The notes under the pieces are model-generated. The model was not told where the DNA came from. It was given only the letters and a program-made list of their open reading frames with translations, and did no database searches. Shown here one piece after another: positions 1 to 7,811 of a DNA stretch of 18,913 nucleotides. Where the stretch lies: positions 1 to 18,913 of the forward strand of contig JBMFIC010000017.1 in NCBI GenBank assembly GCA_049976505.1, written 5' to 3'. The translations under genes and the position numbers were made by a program. Position 1 is the stretch's first letter; each line of letters starts with the position of its first letter. This stretch comes from CAYFFZ01 sp049976505 (GTDB lineage: Archaea; Thermoproteota; Nitrososphaeria; Conexivisphaerales; UBA164).

Positions 1-374
1 ATGTATTTCCTTATGGTTTCGCTCGATACGTTGCCGGCTGTAGATACGAAGTAGCTTCTGGTCCAGAGTTTTCCTCCAGTGTATTTTCTTAGCTCTGGGA
101 ATTTCTTTAAGACTAGCCTAGCTGATTTACCCTTAAAGTAGTTTGCTAGGTACGATGGTGAATATCTAGGAGGGCAGTTTACGAAAAGGTGGACATGATC
201 TGGCATCACTTATAGGGCTATAATATCACAACCTAATTCTTCGGCGATTGATTTTAGCACCTCTTTAATGTATTCAACGACTTCTCCGACTACTAAATCT
301 CTACGATACCTAGGAATCCATACGAAATGATAGTTGCATAGGTATTTCACATGCCTCGTTGACTTGAGTTCCAT
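1..374 (-). pseudogene. tnpA: IS200/IS605 TnpA (Y1/REP-type transposase), nonsense-interrupted and partial
   Basis: Translating the minus strand from ATG at 374 gives a TnpA N-terminus containing YHFVWIPRYRRD, the HUH motif DHVHLF (His60 and His62) and WTRSYFVSTAGNVSSET. The frame ends at the window edge with a Tyr at codon 124, at the position expected for the catalytic tyrosine (Tyr127 in IS608 TnpA). Codon 55 is TAA (210-212), directly before VMPDHVH, where relatives normally carry Glu; a single G-to-T change from GAA would produce it. The frame is otherwise intact on both sides with no frameshift, so this is a recent-looking nonsense inactivation. Translation from ATG would give only 54 residues without the catalytic site. 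A TATA-like stretch at 391-400 lies about 25 bp before the start. Family identity is very likely; loss of function is inferred. Confidence 0.85.
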
Positions 375-390
375 AATACTTTAAAGCATT

Positions 391-400
391 CATAAATTTA
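391..400 (-). promoter_or_regulatory. TATA-like box of tnpA
   Basis: The minus strand reads TAAATTTATG, centred about 22-25 bp before the tnpA ATG, which fits a leaderless archaeal promoter inside the element. Confidence 0.4.
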
Positions 401-410
401 AGAGCTTTAC

Positions 411-432
411 CCCGCCCCTAGAAGGGGCGAGG
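411..432 (-). repeat. IS200/IS605 left-end subterminal hairpin
   Basis: CGCCCC (413-418) pairs with GGGGCG (424-429) around a 5-nt loop, extended by CC (411-412) and GG (431-432) with one unpaired A at 430. A G+C-rich imperfect hairpin just upstream of tnpA is the structure that TnpA recognises at the left end in this family. It could also act as a transcription stop for leuS, which is read into it from the right. Confidence 0.65.
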
Positions 433-448
433 CTTGTCGTTCTTTTTG

Positions 449-3199
449 TCATGTGATTATTATGACTGGCTTGAACGGCAGTGGGACCTTCCCCTTTGCC
501 CTTTCTTCAGATTTAAGATCATTAACAGCCATTACGCTTATTTTCACTCCGGTTTCCTTTTCGATTAAGGCCTGGTGTTTTCTGTAAACCTCCAGCTCAT
601 CAACCTTTCCTATCATCTTTACGAGGCTCTCTGGCAGCGTGAACCTGTGCTTCATGTATTTACCGTAAAGCTGAGGATCAACCTCCTTCCTCTCGAACTT
701 TCCTGCTTCATCCGCTGCAAGAGCAGCTATCTTTATCTCATTGGGCCTTCCCTTAAACACCTTGAGAACGCTCTTTATGTCCTCGATCAGCCTTTCAACG
801 ACCTCCATTTCCACATCAACACTTTCATCATATCCAATTTCTGGCCATCTTTCATAAAACACGCTTTCTTTAGTTCCAACCGCGGAGTATAGCTCTTCCG
901 CAAAGAAGGGAGCGAACGGAGCGATTATTATTGACCACAGCTTTGCAAACTCTCTGACGACGTCCGCGTTAGCCTGTTCGTCCGTGTATTTCTTGTACTT
1001 TCTGTACAGGTTGTCCACAACGAAAAACGCCTCAGTCACTGCAGCCTTTATGTTCATGCTGTCCATGTACTGCGATATCTCCCTTGACACCTTTGCCATG
1101 CTGTTTAGTAGCCAGTCATCGTAAAAGTTCCTACCCCTCCTGGCCGCATTTGCGAGGTCCTGCTTCAGATCGCCCAGTATTTTCTCCAGTCTAAGCTTTG
1201 TTGATAACGCGTAGTCCCTCTTGAAGTTGGCATCGTCCATGTACTCTGAGCTGCTTAGGAGGGAAATTCTGAGGGCGTCAGCTCCAAACTGGCTTATTGC
1301 TTCATCTATCGTTATAACGTTTCCCTTTGATTTTGACATCTTTTCGCCCTCTATTCTCAGCATTCCGTTTACCGCAATCGCCCGCGGCCACAGCTCCCTG
1401 TCAAAAATGGCTACGTGATGAAATATAAAGAACGTCAGATGGTTCGGCACCAGCTCCTTGGCAGATACCCTCAGATCAACAGGATACCAGTATAGGAACT
1501 CCTCCCTCATACTTATCAGGTCATCCTGGGCAATTCCTGTCCTCTTTGAAATCTCATACGGGTCTCCTCTGCCGAGGAAAACATAATCGAAGACCTCCTT
1601 GGTGAGCTGCTCGGGGGAATACTTTTTTACCTTGTGCGCAATCGTGTAGTAGGCCATGTACACCGTGGAGTCGCTTAATGTTTCAACTAGCCAGGAGGTG
1701 TCCCAAGGCAGGGGAGTCCCAAGGCCGCTCTGTCTTGCACACGGATAGTCGTTTAGCCAGTCAACTACGTCCAGGAACCACTGCCTGGCTTCATTTGGAT
1801 AGATCTTCATGCTGTTTATGCACTCGCGAGCAAGGTTCTTCCAGCCCTCGTCGGAGTACCTGAGAAACCACTGATCCTGCAGTATCTTGACGTGACACCT
1901 CGTCGTGCATCTGCATATAACAGGCTCAGGAAGCTCCCACATGGAGGCCGAGAGGCCGAGCTCTTCGAGCTTATCGTAGACCGCTTTCCTTGCTGCGTTC
2001 ACAGGCATTCCAGCAAATTCGCCACAGTTTTCTTTCATCCTGCCCTTTCTGAATTCAGCCGCGTATACGTTTTTTGTTGCAAGATCAGCGCTGGGGTCAT
2101 TCTGATCCTTGATCTTTAGCCTTTCGACCTCTTCAACGGCGGGAAAATCTCCGTAACCTTCGACCTCGATTATGCTTATAGGAGCGATTTTTAAAGCGCT
2201 CGGGTCCCCTGCTTTCTGAAGATCCCTGAGTGCCAGGTAGTCGTACGGCGCATGGGCGGGAACGCTGTAAACCACAGCAGTTCCTATGTTTGGATCTATA
2301 AAGCGCGCTGGCAGAACTGGCACTTCTCTCTGAATCAGCGGAACTACGACCTTTCTTCCTATAAGCTGTGCCCCCTTCACCTTCTGCAGGACCTTTACCT
2401 CAAAAAGCTGATCCCTTAGCCTTTCTGCTGAGCTTTCGCCGATTATCCATTTTTTCCTATTGATTTCTGCAACAACGTACTCAAGATCCGGATGAACCCA
2501 GACGTTCGTCGTGCCGAAAATAGTTTCAGGCCTGAGCGTGGATGCCACGAGGTAAGCGTCCTCATCTACGAGCTTGAAAAAGATCAGCCTGAACTCTACG
2601 GGATAAACTCCCTCACCCTGGAGCCTGTCGTGATCGCCGACAGGCGACTTGTCCTTCGGACACCAGACAACAGGGTGGGAGCCTCTGCTTATAAATCCCT
2701 TTTCTCTAAGCGTGAGGAACTGCCACTCTATGAACTTTGAAAAACGCGGGTCATATTTTGTGGTCGTAAACTCCCTTCTCCAGTCTATTCCCAGCCCTAG
2801 CCTTTTCATTGAGGTTCTGTTTCTATCGGTGTAGTATCTGGCCATAAACACAGGATCCTTGAACTTTTCAAGCACCTCATCGGGCACCTTATCTACCTCC
2901 TTGAATTCTCTTATCATCTTCTCATCTCCTTTGGCAAGCCTTTCAGCAGCTGATACTATGGGCTGCCCCGTCCAGTGCCAACCCTGAGGGAAAAGAACGT
3001 TAAATCCCTGAAGTTTCTTGAACTTTGCATAGCTGTCCACGCGCGAGGCCGTATATGCATGGCCTATGTGCAGTGGACCGTTCATGTAGGGTATGGGGAA
3101 CGTCACGAACACCTTTCTTCTTGAGGGCTCTACGTTTGCTTCAAATATGTGAAGCCGCTCCCATCTGTTAGTCCACTTATCCTCAAGCGTACTATTCAT
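449..3199 (-). CDS. leuS: leucyl-tRNA synthetase (archaeal type)
   Basis: Class Ia synthetase that charges tRNA-Leu in the cytosol. In its 916 residues the HIGH signature is present exactly as HIGH (44-47) within PYMNGPLHIGHAYT, and the KMSKS loop as KMSKS (620-624). The CP1 editing domain shows the threonine-rich STLRPETIFGTTN (220-233) and SVPAHAPYD (312-320) with the conserved Asp that clears mischarged amino acids. The protein ends with a KPVIIIT-type tail comparable to other archaeal LeuRS, so the adjacent IS element did not truncate it. Length is slightly below the usual archaeal size (about 940-970, from memory). ATG at 3199 fits: a TATA box lies about 27 bp upstream and no Shine-Dalgarno is seen, so a leaderless mRNA is likely. 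Confidence 0.97.
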   Translation of the reverse strand: MNSTLEDKWTNRWERLHIFEANVEPSRRKVFVTFPIPYMNGPLHIGHAYTASRVDSYAKFKKLQGFNVLFPQGWHWTGQPIVSAAERLAKGDEKMIREFKEVDKVPDEVLEKFKDPVFMARYYTDRNRTSMKRLGLGIDWRREFTTTKYDPRFSKFIEWQFLTLREKGFISRGSHPVVWCPKDKSPVGDHDRLQGEGVYPVEFRLIFFKLVDEDAYLVASTLRPETIFGTTNVWVHPDLEYVVAEINRKKWIIGESSAERLRDQLFEVKVLQKVKGAQLIGRKVVVPLIQREVPVLPARFIDPNIGTAVVYSVPAHAPYDYLALRDLQKAGDPSALKIAPISIIEVEGYGDFPAVEEVERLKIKDQNDPSADLATKNVYAAEFRKGRMKENCGEFAGMPVNAARKAVYDKLEELGLSASMWELPEPVICRCTTRCHVKILQDQWFLRYSDEGWKNLARECINSMKIYPNEARQWFLDVVDWLNDYPCARQSGLGTPLPWDTSWLVETLSDSTVYMAYYTIAHKVKKYSPEQLTKEVFDYVFLGRGDPYEISKRTGIAQDDLISMREEFLYWYPVDLRVSAKELVPNHLTFFIFHHVAIFDRELWPRAIAVNGMLRIEGEKMSKSKGNVITIDEAISQFGADALRISLLSSSEYMDDANFKRDYALSTKLRLEKILGDLKQDLANAARRGRNFYDDWLLNSMAKVSREISQYMDSMNIKAAVTEAFFVVDNLYRKYKKYTDEQANADVVREFAKLWSIIIAPFAPFFAEELYSAVGTKESVFYERWPEIGYDESVDVEMEVVERLIEDIKSVLKVFKGRPNEIKIAALAADEAGKFERKEVDPQLYGKYMKHRFTLPESLVKMIGKVDELEVYRKHQALIEKETGVKISVMAVNDLKSEERAKGKVPLPFKPVIIIT

Positions 3200-3222
3200 C
3201 TTTTTTCACTTCGAAACATGTT

Positions 3223-3232
3223 GTTTATAAAT
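3223..3232 (-). promoter_or_regulatory. TATA box of leuS
   Basis: The minus strand reads ATTTATAAAC, centred about 27 bp before the leuS ATG. It begins within some 10 bp of the 3' end of the SRP RNA gene, so leuS can be transcribed independently of it. Confidence 0.6.
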
Positions 3233-3240
3233 CTGTCGAC

Positions 3241-3559
3241 GGGGCGGCGGCCGGTAGGTATCCCCAGGAGAAGGAAAGAGCTCAAGCGAGGCCTGCGGTC
3301 ATGAGCGGTGACGGCATGGCGCCCCTTTTTCGCCTTAGGGCTGCTCCCTCCCGGGCCTGACCCGGTTCGGCGATTGGCGCTAGTCTGATCCCTTCGGATC
3401 AGACGTGCGCCAAGGTGGCCCATGCCGGCGCCCATTCATTCCCTCGGCCCCGCTCTCGCCCTTTCCCCTCCTGGTTTTAACCTACCTTCATCTGGCCCCC
3501 GCATGTAGCCGATTTCGGGTAATGGGGGACGGCTAGCCCCCCGGCCCTCCCCGCCGCCG
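3241..3559 (-). ncRNA. ffs: archaeal SRP RNA (7S RNA)
   Basis: RNA scaffold of the signal recognition particle, which binds SRP19 and SRP54 and targets nascent membrane and secreted proteins. On the minus strand the ends pair as helix 1 (GGCGGCGG with CCGCCGCC). The Alu-domain side has a G-rich segment with UUACCCGAAA. Helix 6 is a perfect 9-bp hairpin, GUCUGAUCC/GGAUCAGAC, closed by GAAG (3383-3404), the SRP19 site. Helix 8 shows GGGUCAGGCCCGGGAGGG followed by AGCAGCCC (about 3338-3362), the SRP54 M-domain site with a GNRA tetraloop. Length of about 318 nt and very high G+C fit archaeal 7S RNA. Ends are set by helix 1 pairing and are approximate. A short open frame on this strand (3196-3435) is a by-product of the RNA. 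Confidence 0.95.
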
Positions 3560-3570
3560 TGAATTTTTAC

Positions 3571-3581
3571 AATTTTTAAGC
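3571..3581 (-). promoter_or_regulatory. TATA-like box of SRP RNA
   Basis: The minus strand reads GCTTAAAAATT about 20-25 bp before the RNA 5' end. It starts just past the alaS stop codon (3583-3585), so the SRP promoter is packed against, and with flanking A/T bases partly inside, the end of alaS. Confidence 0.5.
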
Positions 3582-3582
3582 T

Positions 3583-6237
3583 TTAAGCATTGCTGTTCTT
3601 TAAATATGAAGATACAACCTCAACTAGAAGCTCCTTTTTGCAGGTTACTGAGCCCTGCAGGACGTTGTTCTTTCCACCTGCGTTTCCAGGACAGTCCTTC
3701 ATCAGTCTGCTGAGCAGATCCTTCGAGAGATGGCTCCTCTCCTTTCTCAGCATTATTAAGAAATAGCACCTTTCGCCGTCGCACTTTATCCACAGGAAGT
3801 CCCTACCTAGCCTGTTCACTGCCACGTCTCCTATAGTTATCACGTCATTTCTGTCAAACAGAGGATCGTCTAGCACCAGAACCTCCCCGGAGGCCTTTCC
3901 AAGAAGCTCTGCGTATTTCTGGAGAAGGCGCTCCAGCTTAGAGTTCAGCGAGCTCTCAAGCTGCAGCCGCTGAGACAGGGCCGCTTCAACAGAGTTTATG
4001 TCCGAAGCGTTGAGGGCCTGCTTTACCCTTGATATAACCCTGTCGATTTCCTGAATATACTTGATCGCTGGCTCGCCCGCTACAAATTCTATCCTGTCAA
4101 CGCCGTCCTGAATGCGGTCGACCTTAGTGATCTTTATCAGACCTATTTCGCCAGTCCAATCACAGTGTGTGCCGCCGCACGCTTCAACATCGTAATCCCC
4201 AATTTTTATTATTCTGAGCTCGTTGCCAGGAACTGCACCTCCCTGATATATTCTGAAGCCGAACTCCGATTCGGCTGCTGATCTTGGCATCACCAGCTTT
4301 TCAACCTTTACGTTTTTCTGCACTATCTGGTTTGCCAGCTGTTCAATGGCCCTTACCTGATCCTCAGTTAATGGCGAATGATGCGTGATGTCTATTCTGG
4401 CGTAATTTTCCTCCTTAAACGCTGAGTGCTGCCAGACCCAGGGTCCTAGCACCTCTCTTGCAGCCGCGTTTATAATGTGCGTAGCGGTATGATGCCTCAT
4501 CAGCGCTTCCCTCCTTCTTACTTCGATCCTTCCGTGAACTGTTTTTCCCTCATAGAACTTCGATGGATCCTCAACCTTATGGCCTATGACCTCAGAGATC
4601 TTTATCACATCAATAACCTTGACGCCATCAATTTCACCTCTGTCAGGCTCCTGTCCTCCTGATCTTGGATAAAAGGCCGTTCTGTCTAAAATCACGTAAT
4701 CGCCAATAACCTTCAGAACCCTTGCATCGAATTCATAAAGGCCTCTTGTGTAATAGAGCTGTTCGGTCTTTGGCAGACCAGTCGGATCAAAGGCCGGCCT
4801 GATCGCTTCGGTCCTTGGGTTTATATGCTTTCCAGCCACATAGTTATAGACCTCGGCTGGCTCGACGTTGATAAGCCCCTTTTCCTTTAGTATTTCTGGA
4901 GATATGCCATTTGACTCATAAAGCTTTGCGGCCTCCGAGATGTCAAGCTTTCTGTTCCTGAACGTTGAGAGTATTTTCTCAGCGTTTACGAGCGTCCTTT
5001 CGTACTTCTGGCTCTCCACCTCAATTATTTCGCTCAGTTTATCTATGTCCTCGATGAGCTCCGGGTACATGGGGCTCAGGTACTTGGCATGCAACTTCAT
5101 GAGCTCGAATATTGATATGTTCCATCCTCTCTTTCTCAGAATGTCCAGCATCCTTCTTATTATTACCCTTATGTTGTATCCCCCTCCCACGTTGCTTGGC
5201 AGCTGGCCGTCCGTTAGTGCAAATAGCACTGTCCTTGAGTGATCGAGAAGTATGAACACGTCCTTAAGCTTCATTATTTCATCAAGAGACTCCTTTCCAA
5301 GCGATGACCTCTGGATGAGCTCCGAGATCGTGCTGCCTTCTGAGAAGTCCATTTCGCCAGCTGCTACATAGAAGGATCTTAGATCTTCTCTGTTCACATC
5401 AATTTCAATGTTTTTCAGTGTTTCCTTTAGAACATCCTCGAAAACGGCCTCATAGCTTGTAGGAGTGCCATATCCCAGCCAAACAAACCTCTCAAGCCCA
5501 GCCCCCATGTCAACTACGGGAGGCGAAAAACGCCTGTAGCTTTCCGGAGTGCCCTCGAACTCAGTGAAAACTGCGTTTCCCAGCTCTAGGTTTTTGACGA
5601 AGTACTCCAGCGAGTAGCCGAAGGCCCCATATCCGAGCCATACATCTTCTACAAAGACCACTTCCTCCTCCGGTATTCCGAGCCTTTTTGTAAGAAGCTC
5701 GAAGTCAAGCTCGATGGTCCTGTCCTTCCAGTATCCCTTTTCGTTAGCTAGCGCGTGCTGACCTATCATACAGAACGAAGTGTAGTGCCTTCCTGTTAGA
5801 CCTACGTTGGCCAGATCGTTAAACCTGAGACTGATCTGAGGAACGATGAGAGGGTTTGCCGGCAGGTCAAAGATTATCTTCCCCTCCTCCACCCTCTGAA
5901 AATCTATTATCGAGGCAACGGTAAAATAAAGATCATCCCTCCACCTTGCCACCACGGGATATCTTCTAACGTACTGATGACCGTTGTCCACAAAAAACGA
6001 CTTGATCTCGTTCCACATGTTCACATAGTCTAACTTCTTTCCTGAAGGGTTGCCTATGAATTCATATCTCGAGCAGGGCTGATTTGGACAGTATTCCCTT
6101 TTCTCATCGAGCGTCCAGAAGTATCTTCCGCATCTTTTACACTTCTTTCTGATGAACCCCCTTCTTTTAAATAGATCAACCTGATACAGCTCTGGGTGCT
6201 TCTCCGAAAACTCCGCTCTAAGAGTTTCCTTCTCCAT
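3583..6237 (-). CDS. alaS: alanyl-tRNA synthetase (archaeal type)
   Basis: Class II synthetase that charges tRNA-Ala and hydrolyses Ser/Gly-tRNA-Ala. The 884 residues begin with the archaeal N-terminal zinc ribbon (Cys33, Cys36, Cys50, Cys55), followed by the aminoacylation core. The editing domain keeps its four zinc ligands: HHTATH (H583 and H587) and CGGTH (C687 and H691). The rest is the C-Ala/oligomerisation region, predicted as coiled coil from the Ser/Leu/Glu-rich stretch. Length matches archaeal AlaRS (about 900, from memory). ATG at 6237 is preferred because a TATA box lies about 30 bp upstream, giving a 5' leader of only a few bases. The SRP RNA gene follows immediately downstream on the same strand. 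Confidence 0.97.
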   Translation of the reverse strand: MEKETLRAEFSEKHPELYQVDLFKRRGFIRKKCKRCGRYFWTLDEKREYCPNQPCSRYEFIGNPSGKKLDYVNMWNEIKSFFVDNGHQYVRRYPVVARWRDDLYFTVASIIDFQRVEEGKIIFDLPANPLIVPQISLRFNDLANVGLTGRHYTSFCMIGQHALANEKGYWKDRTIELDFELLTKRLGIPEEEVVFVEDVWLGYGAFGYSLEYFVKNLELGNAVFTEFEGTPESYRRFSPPVVDMGAGLERFVWLGYGTPTSYEAVFEDVLKETLKNIEIDVNREDLRSFYVAAGEMDFSEGSTISELIQRSSLGKESLDEIMKLKDVFILLDHSRTVLFALTDGQLPSNVGGGYNIRVIIRRMLDILRKRGWNISIFELMKLHAKYLSPMYPELIEDIDKLSEIIEVESQKYERTLVNAEKILSTFRNRKLDISEAAKLYESNGISPEILKEKGLINVEPAEVYNYVAGKHINPRTEAIRPAFDPTGLPKTEQLYYTRGLYEFDARVLKVIGDYVILDRTAFYPRSGGQEPDRGEIDGVKVIDVIKISEVIGHKVEDPSKFYEGKTVHGRIEVRRREALMRHHTATHIINAAAREVLGPWVWQHSAFKEENYARIDITHHSPLTEDQVRAIEQLANQIVQKNVKVEKLVMPRSAAESEFGFRIYQGGAVPGNELRIIKIGDYDVEACGGTHCDWTGEIGLIKITKVDRIQDGVDRIEFVAGEPAIKYIQEIDRVISRVKQALNASDINSVEAALSQRLQLESSLNSKLERLLQKYAELLGKASGEVLVLDDPLFDRNDVITIGDVAVNRLGRDFLWIKCDGERCYFLIMLRKERSHLSKDLLSRLMKDCPGNAGGKNNVLQGSVTCKKELLVEVVSSYLKNSNA

Positions 6238-6264
6238 AATGTATTAAAGGGAGATACTTAATCG

Positions 6265-6272
6265 TTATAAAT
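6265..6272 (-). promoter_or_regulatory. TATA box of alaS
   Basis: The minus strand reads TTTATAAC within AAATTTATAACG, centred about 31 bp before the ATG. This predicts a start of transcription about 6 nt before the codon. Confidence 0.55.
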
Positions 6273-6321
6273 TTATCTAGCCTTGCTACGGAGACGGCAT
6301 GAAGAGTGGCCTTCTTAAAGC

Positions 6322-6355
6322 TGCTAAACTATGGCGGCCCAGCCCGGCTTTAGCA
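6322..6355. repeat. inverted repeat, 7-bp arms
   Basis: TGCTAAA (6322-6328) and TTTAGCA (6349-6355) are perfect arms around a 20-base G+C-rich loop that can itself pair through GGC/GCC. It lies upstream of the alaS promoter and about 185 bases past the ychF stop. Neither arm is followed by a long T-run, so it is not an obvious terminator. Confidence 0.5.
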
Positions 6356-6539
6356 TGAAAAATTTGGCAATCATTGTCAGATGTTCATGATGCGGCTAAG
6401 TTAGCAATGATCTTTATCCCTACAGTATATGATGAAAAACAAAAAAGCTGGTAAAAACGCCTGAACTCCTGTTTAACACTACATTAAGAATAAAACTAGC
6501 ATGAACATAATGATACTGTCAACGATGCCAGGGGAAGCT

Positions 6540-7730
6540 TCAGGCTCTTTTTGAAGCGCTTACTATCTTAATCACATCGTTGTGCTTTAAAATGTAGTCG
6601 GCCCCTATCTTCATCTTGGTCTTGGCATTAATTGCATACAAAAAACCCTCACCGAGCTCTGTGTGCACCATGTAAGCTAGATCTCTAGCGGTCGCGCCTC
6701 TTTTCACCAAGTAAGCGTCAGGTAGAACGTTTCCATTCTTATCTGAGTACTTATTTTCATCCTCTACAGGATATACGACTATCATATCAAGCAGATTGAA
6801 ATAAACGTAGTTCAGAGCCTGCTGGACGCCAGTGGAGCCCCACTTCCTTAAAAGCTCCTTTACCTTGTTTAGGGCAGACATCTGTGCTTCGCTTAAGGGC
6901 CTTAGAACCGTAAAGTCTGAATCCCCAGGCCTATACTTAATATACCCTCCCTCCGCAGCTTTTCTTAAAAGAAGCTCGGCTTCAGATGAGGTGGGAATGA
7001 CTGCCCTTCCGGTCTCCTTAATCCTTCTGAAGTTTTCCTCGGCTGAAGGAACGTCTATCTTGTTTGCGGCTATTAGTATGGGCTTGCTTGTCTCCCTAAT
7101 TTTCCTTGCCAGAGCTATAAAATCGTCATCGCTCCAGTTCATCGGCTTTTTGCTGACAAGCTGTTGATAGCTTTGCAGAATGTCCTTTATGAGCTGCCTC
7201 TCGACGTTCAGCCCGCTGAGCCTAGCAGAAAGTATTGAAACGACTTCGTCGATCTTGGACGACTTGATGATCTTCTGTTTATCCTTCAGGATTATATTTG
7301 CGATCCACATGTCGAGCTCGTTCTCAATGAACTCGATATCCTTTATCGGATCGTGTGTCGGCCTGTCAAGGGTTCTTCCCTGTTCATCAGTGTAGCCAGA
7401 AGCATCCACTACGTGTATTAGCGCGTCGGCCCTCATGACTGAGTCAAGGAACTGGTTTCCTAGACCTTCTCCTCTGTAAGCACCAGGTATAAGCCCCGGT
7501 AGGTCAACGACCTTTACAGGTATGTATCTTATTCCGTCCTCACATCTTGAGTTTCTCGGATTATCTTTTACGTTTAGCTGGGTGCATACGCATTTTGTCG
7601 TAACCCACGCTACCCCTACGTTGGGTTCAAGCGTGGTAAACGGATAGTTGGCAACCTTGGCATTAAGAAGCGTAAGGGCGTTGAAGAAGGTGGATTTACC
7701 AGCGTTTGGCTTACCGACAATGCCCACCAT
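6540..7730 (-). CDS. ychF: YchF/Ygr210-type translation-associated GTPase
   Basis: OBG-family P-loop GTPase that associates with ribosomes; the exact role is not settled. Motifs in the 396 residues: G1 GKPNAGKS (6-13), switch I threonines in FTTLEPNVG, G3 DLPG (76-79) followed by LIPGAYRGEGLGN, and G4 NKID (223-226). An intact NKxD fits guanine specificity, unlike bacterial YchF/human OLA1, which carry an altered G4 and prefer ATP. A C-terminal TGS domain spans about 318-393. Cys47, Cys49 and Cys63 between switch I and G3 are typical of the archaeal/Ygr210 branch as I recall it. I choose ATG at 7730 over the in-frame TTG at 7733 because it is a standard codon with a family-typical start; a TATA box lies about 33 bp upstream. 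Confidence 0.93.
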   Translation of the reverse strand: MVGIVGKPNAGKSTFFNALTLLNAKVANYPFTTLEPNVGVAWVTTKCVCTQLNVKDNPRNSRCEDGIRYIPVKVVDLPGLIPGAYRGEGLGNQFLDSVMRADALIHVVDASGYTDEQGRTLDRPTHDPIKDIEFIENELDMWIANIILKDKQKIIKSSKIDEVVSILSARLSGLNVERQLIKDILQSYQQLVSKKPMNWSDDDFIALARKIRETSKPILIAANKIDVPSAEENFRRIKETGRAVIPTSSEAELLLRKAAEGGYIKYRPGDSDFTVLRPLSEAQMSALNKVKELLRKWGSTGVQQALNYVYFNLLDMIVVYPVEDENKYSDKNGNVLPDAYLVKRGATARDLAYMVHTELGEGFLYAINAKTKMKIGADYILKHNDVIKIVSASKRA

Positions 7731-7758
7731 CAATTTACTTTAACTTATGCTGCGCGTC

Positions 7759-7768
7759 TTAATAAATT
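7759..7768 (-). promoter_or_regulatory. TATA box of ychF
   Basis: The minus strand reads ATTTATTAAG, centred about 33 bp before the ATG, in a very A+T-rich gap downstream of the methyltransferase gene. Confidence 0.45.
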
Positions 7769-7811
7769 AAATTAATCATAATATTATTAATACAGCACTA
7801 TAATCATTGCA

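Larger units (their letters stand above)
1..449 (-). mobile_element. IS200/IS605-family element, left part (truncated by window edge)
   Basis: Reading on the minus strand, this stretch carries an IS200/IS605-type left end: a short A-rich segment, a G+C-rich subterminal hairpin and then a Y1-transposase reading frame that runs out of the window. These elements move as single-stranded DNA and have no terminal inverted repeats, so the exact outer boundary cannot be read from sequence alone; I place it near the leuS stop codon because left-end cleavage sites in the family usually lie some 20 nt outside the hairpin. The transposase is interrupted by a stop codon, so the copy is probably not autonomous. 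Whether a tnpB follows is outside the window. Confidence 0.75.
6238..6539. other. 302-base intergenic gap, no gene recognised
   Basis: This space separates the ychF stop from the alaS start. It holds the alaS TATA box near its left end and one inverted repeat (6322-6355). I looked for tRNA (no T-loop GTTCRA), box C/D guide RNA (an ATGATGA at 6429-6435 and a CTGA at 6461-6464 occur, but without D'/C' boxes or a terminal stem) and small proteins (the best is a 19-codon frame from ATG 6299). None is convincing. An unrecognised small RNA is possible. Confidence 0.6.

Noticed and set aside
3196..3435. 79-residue open frame on the minus strand
   Set aside because: It lies over the SRP RNA; its Gly/Arg/Pro-rich translation is a by-product of RNA composition.
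6299..6358. Small frame from ATG 6299 (19 codons)
   Set aside because: Too short, no promoter or ribosome-binding site, and it runs through the inverted repeat.
6429..6464. Possible box C/D guide RNA (ATGATGA ... CTGA)
   Set aside because: Spacing of about 25 nt leaves no room for D'/C' boxes, and no terminal stem brackets it.
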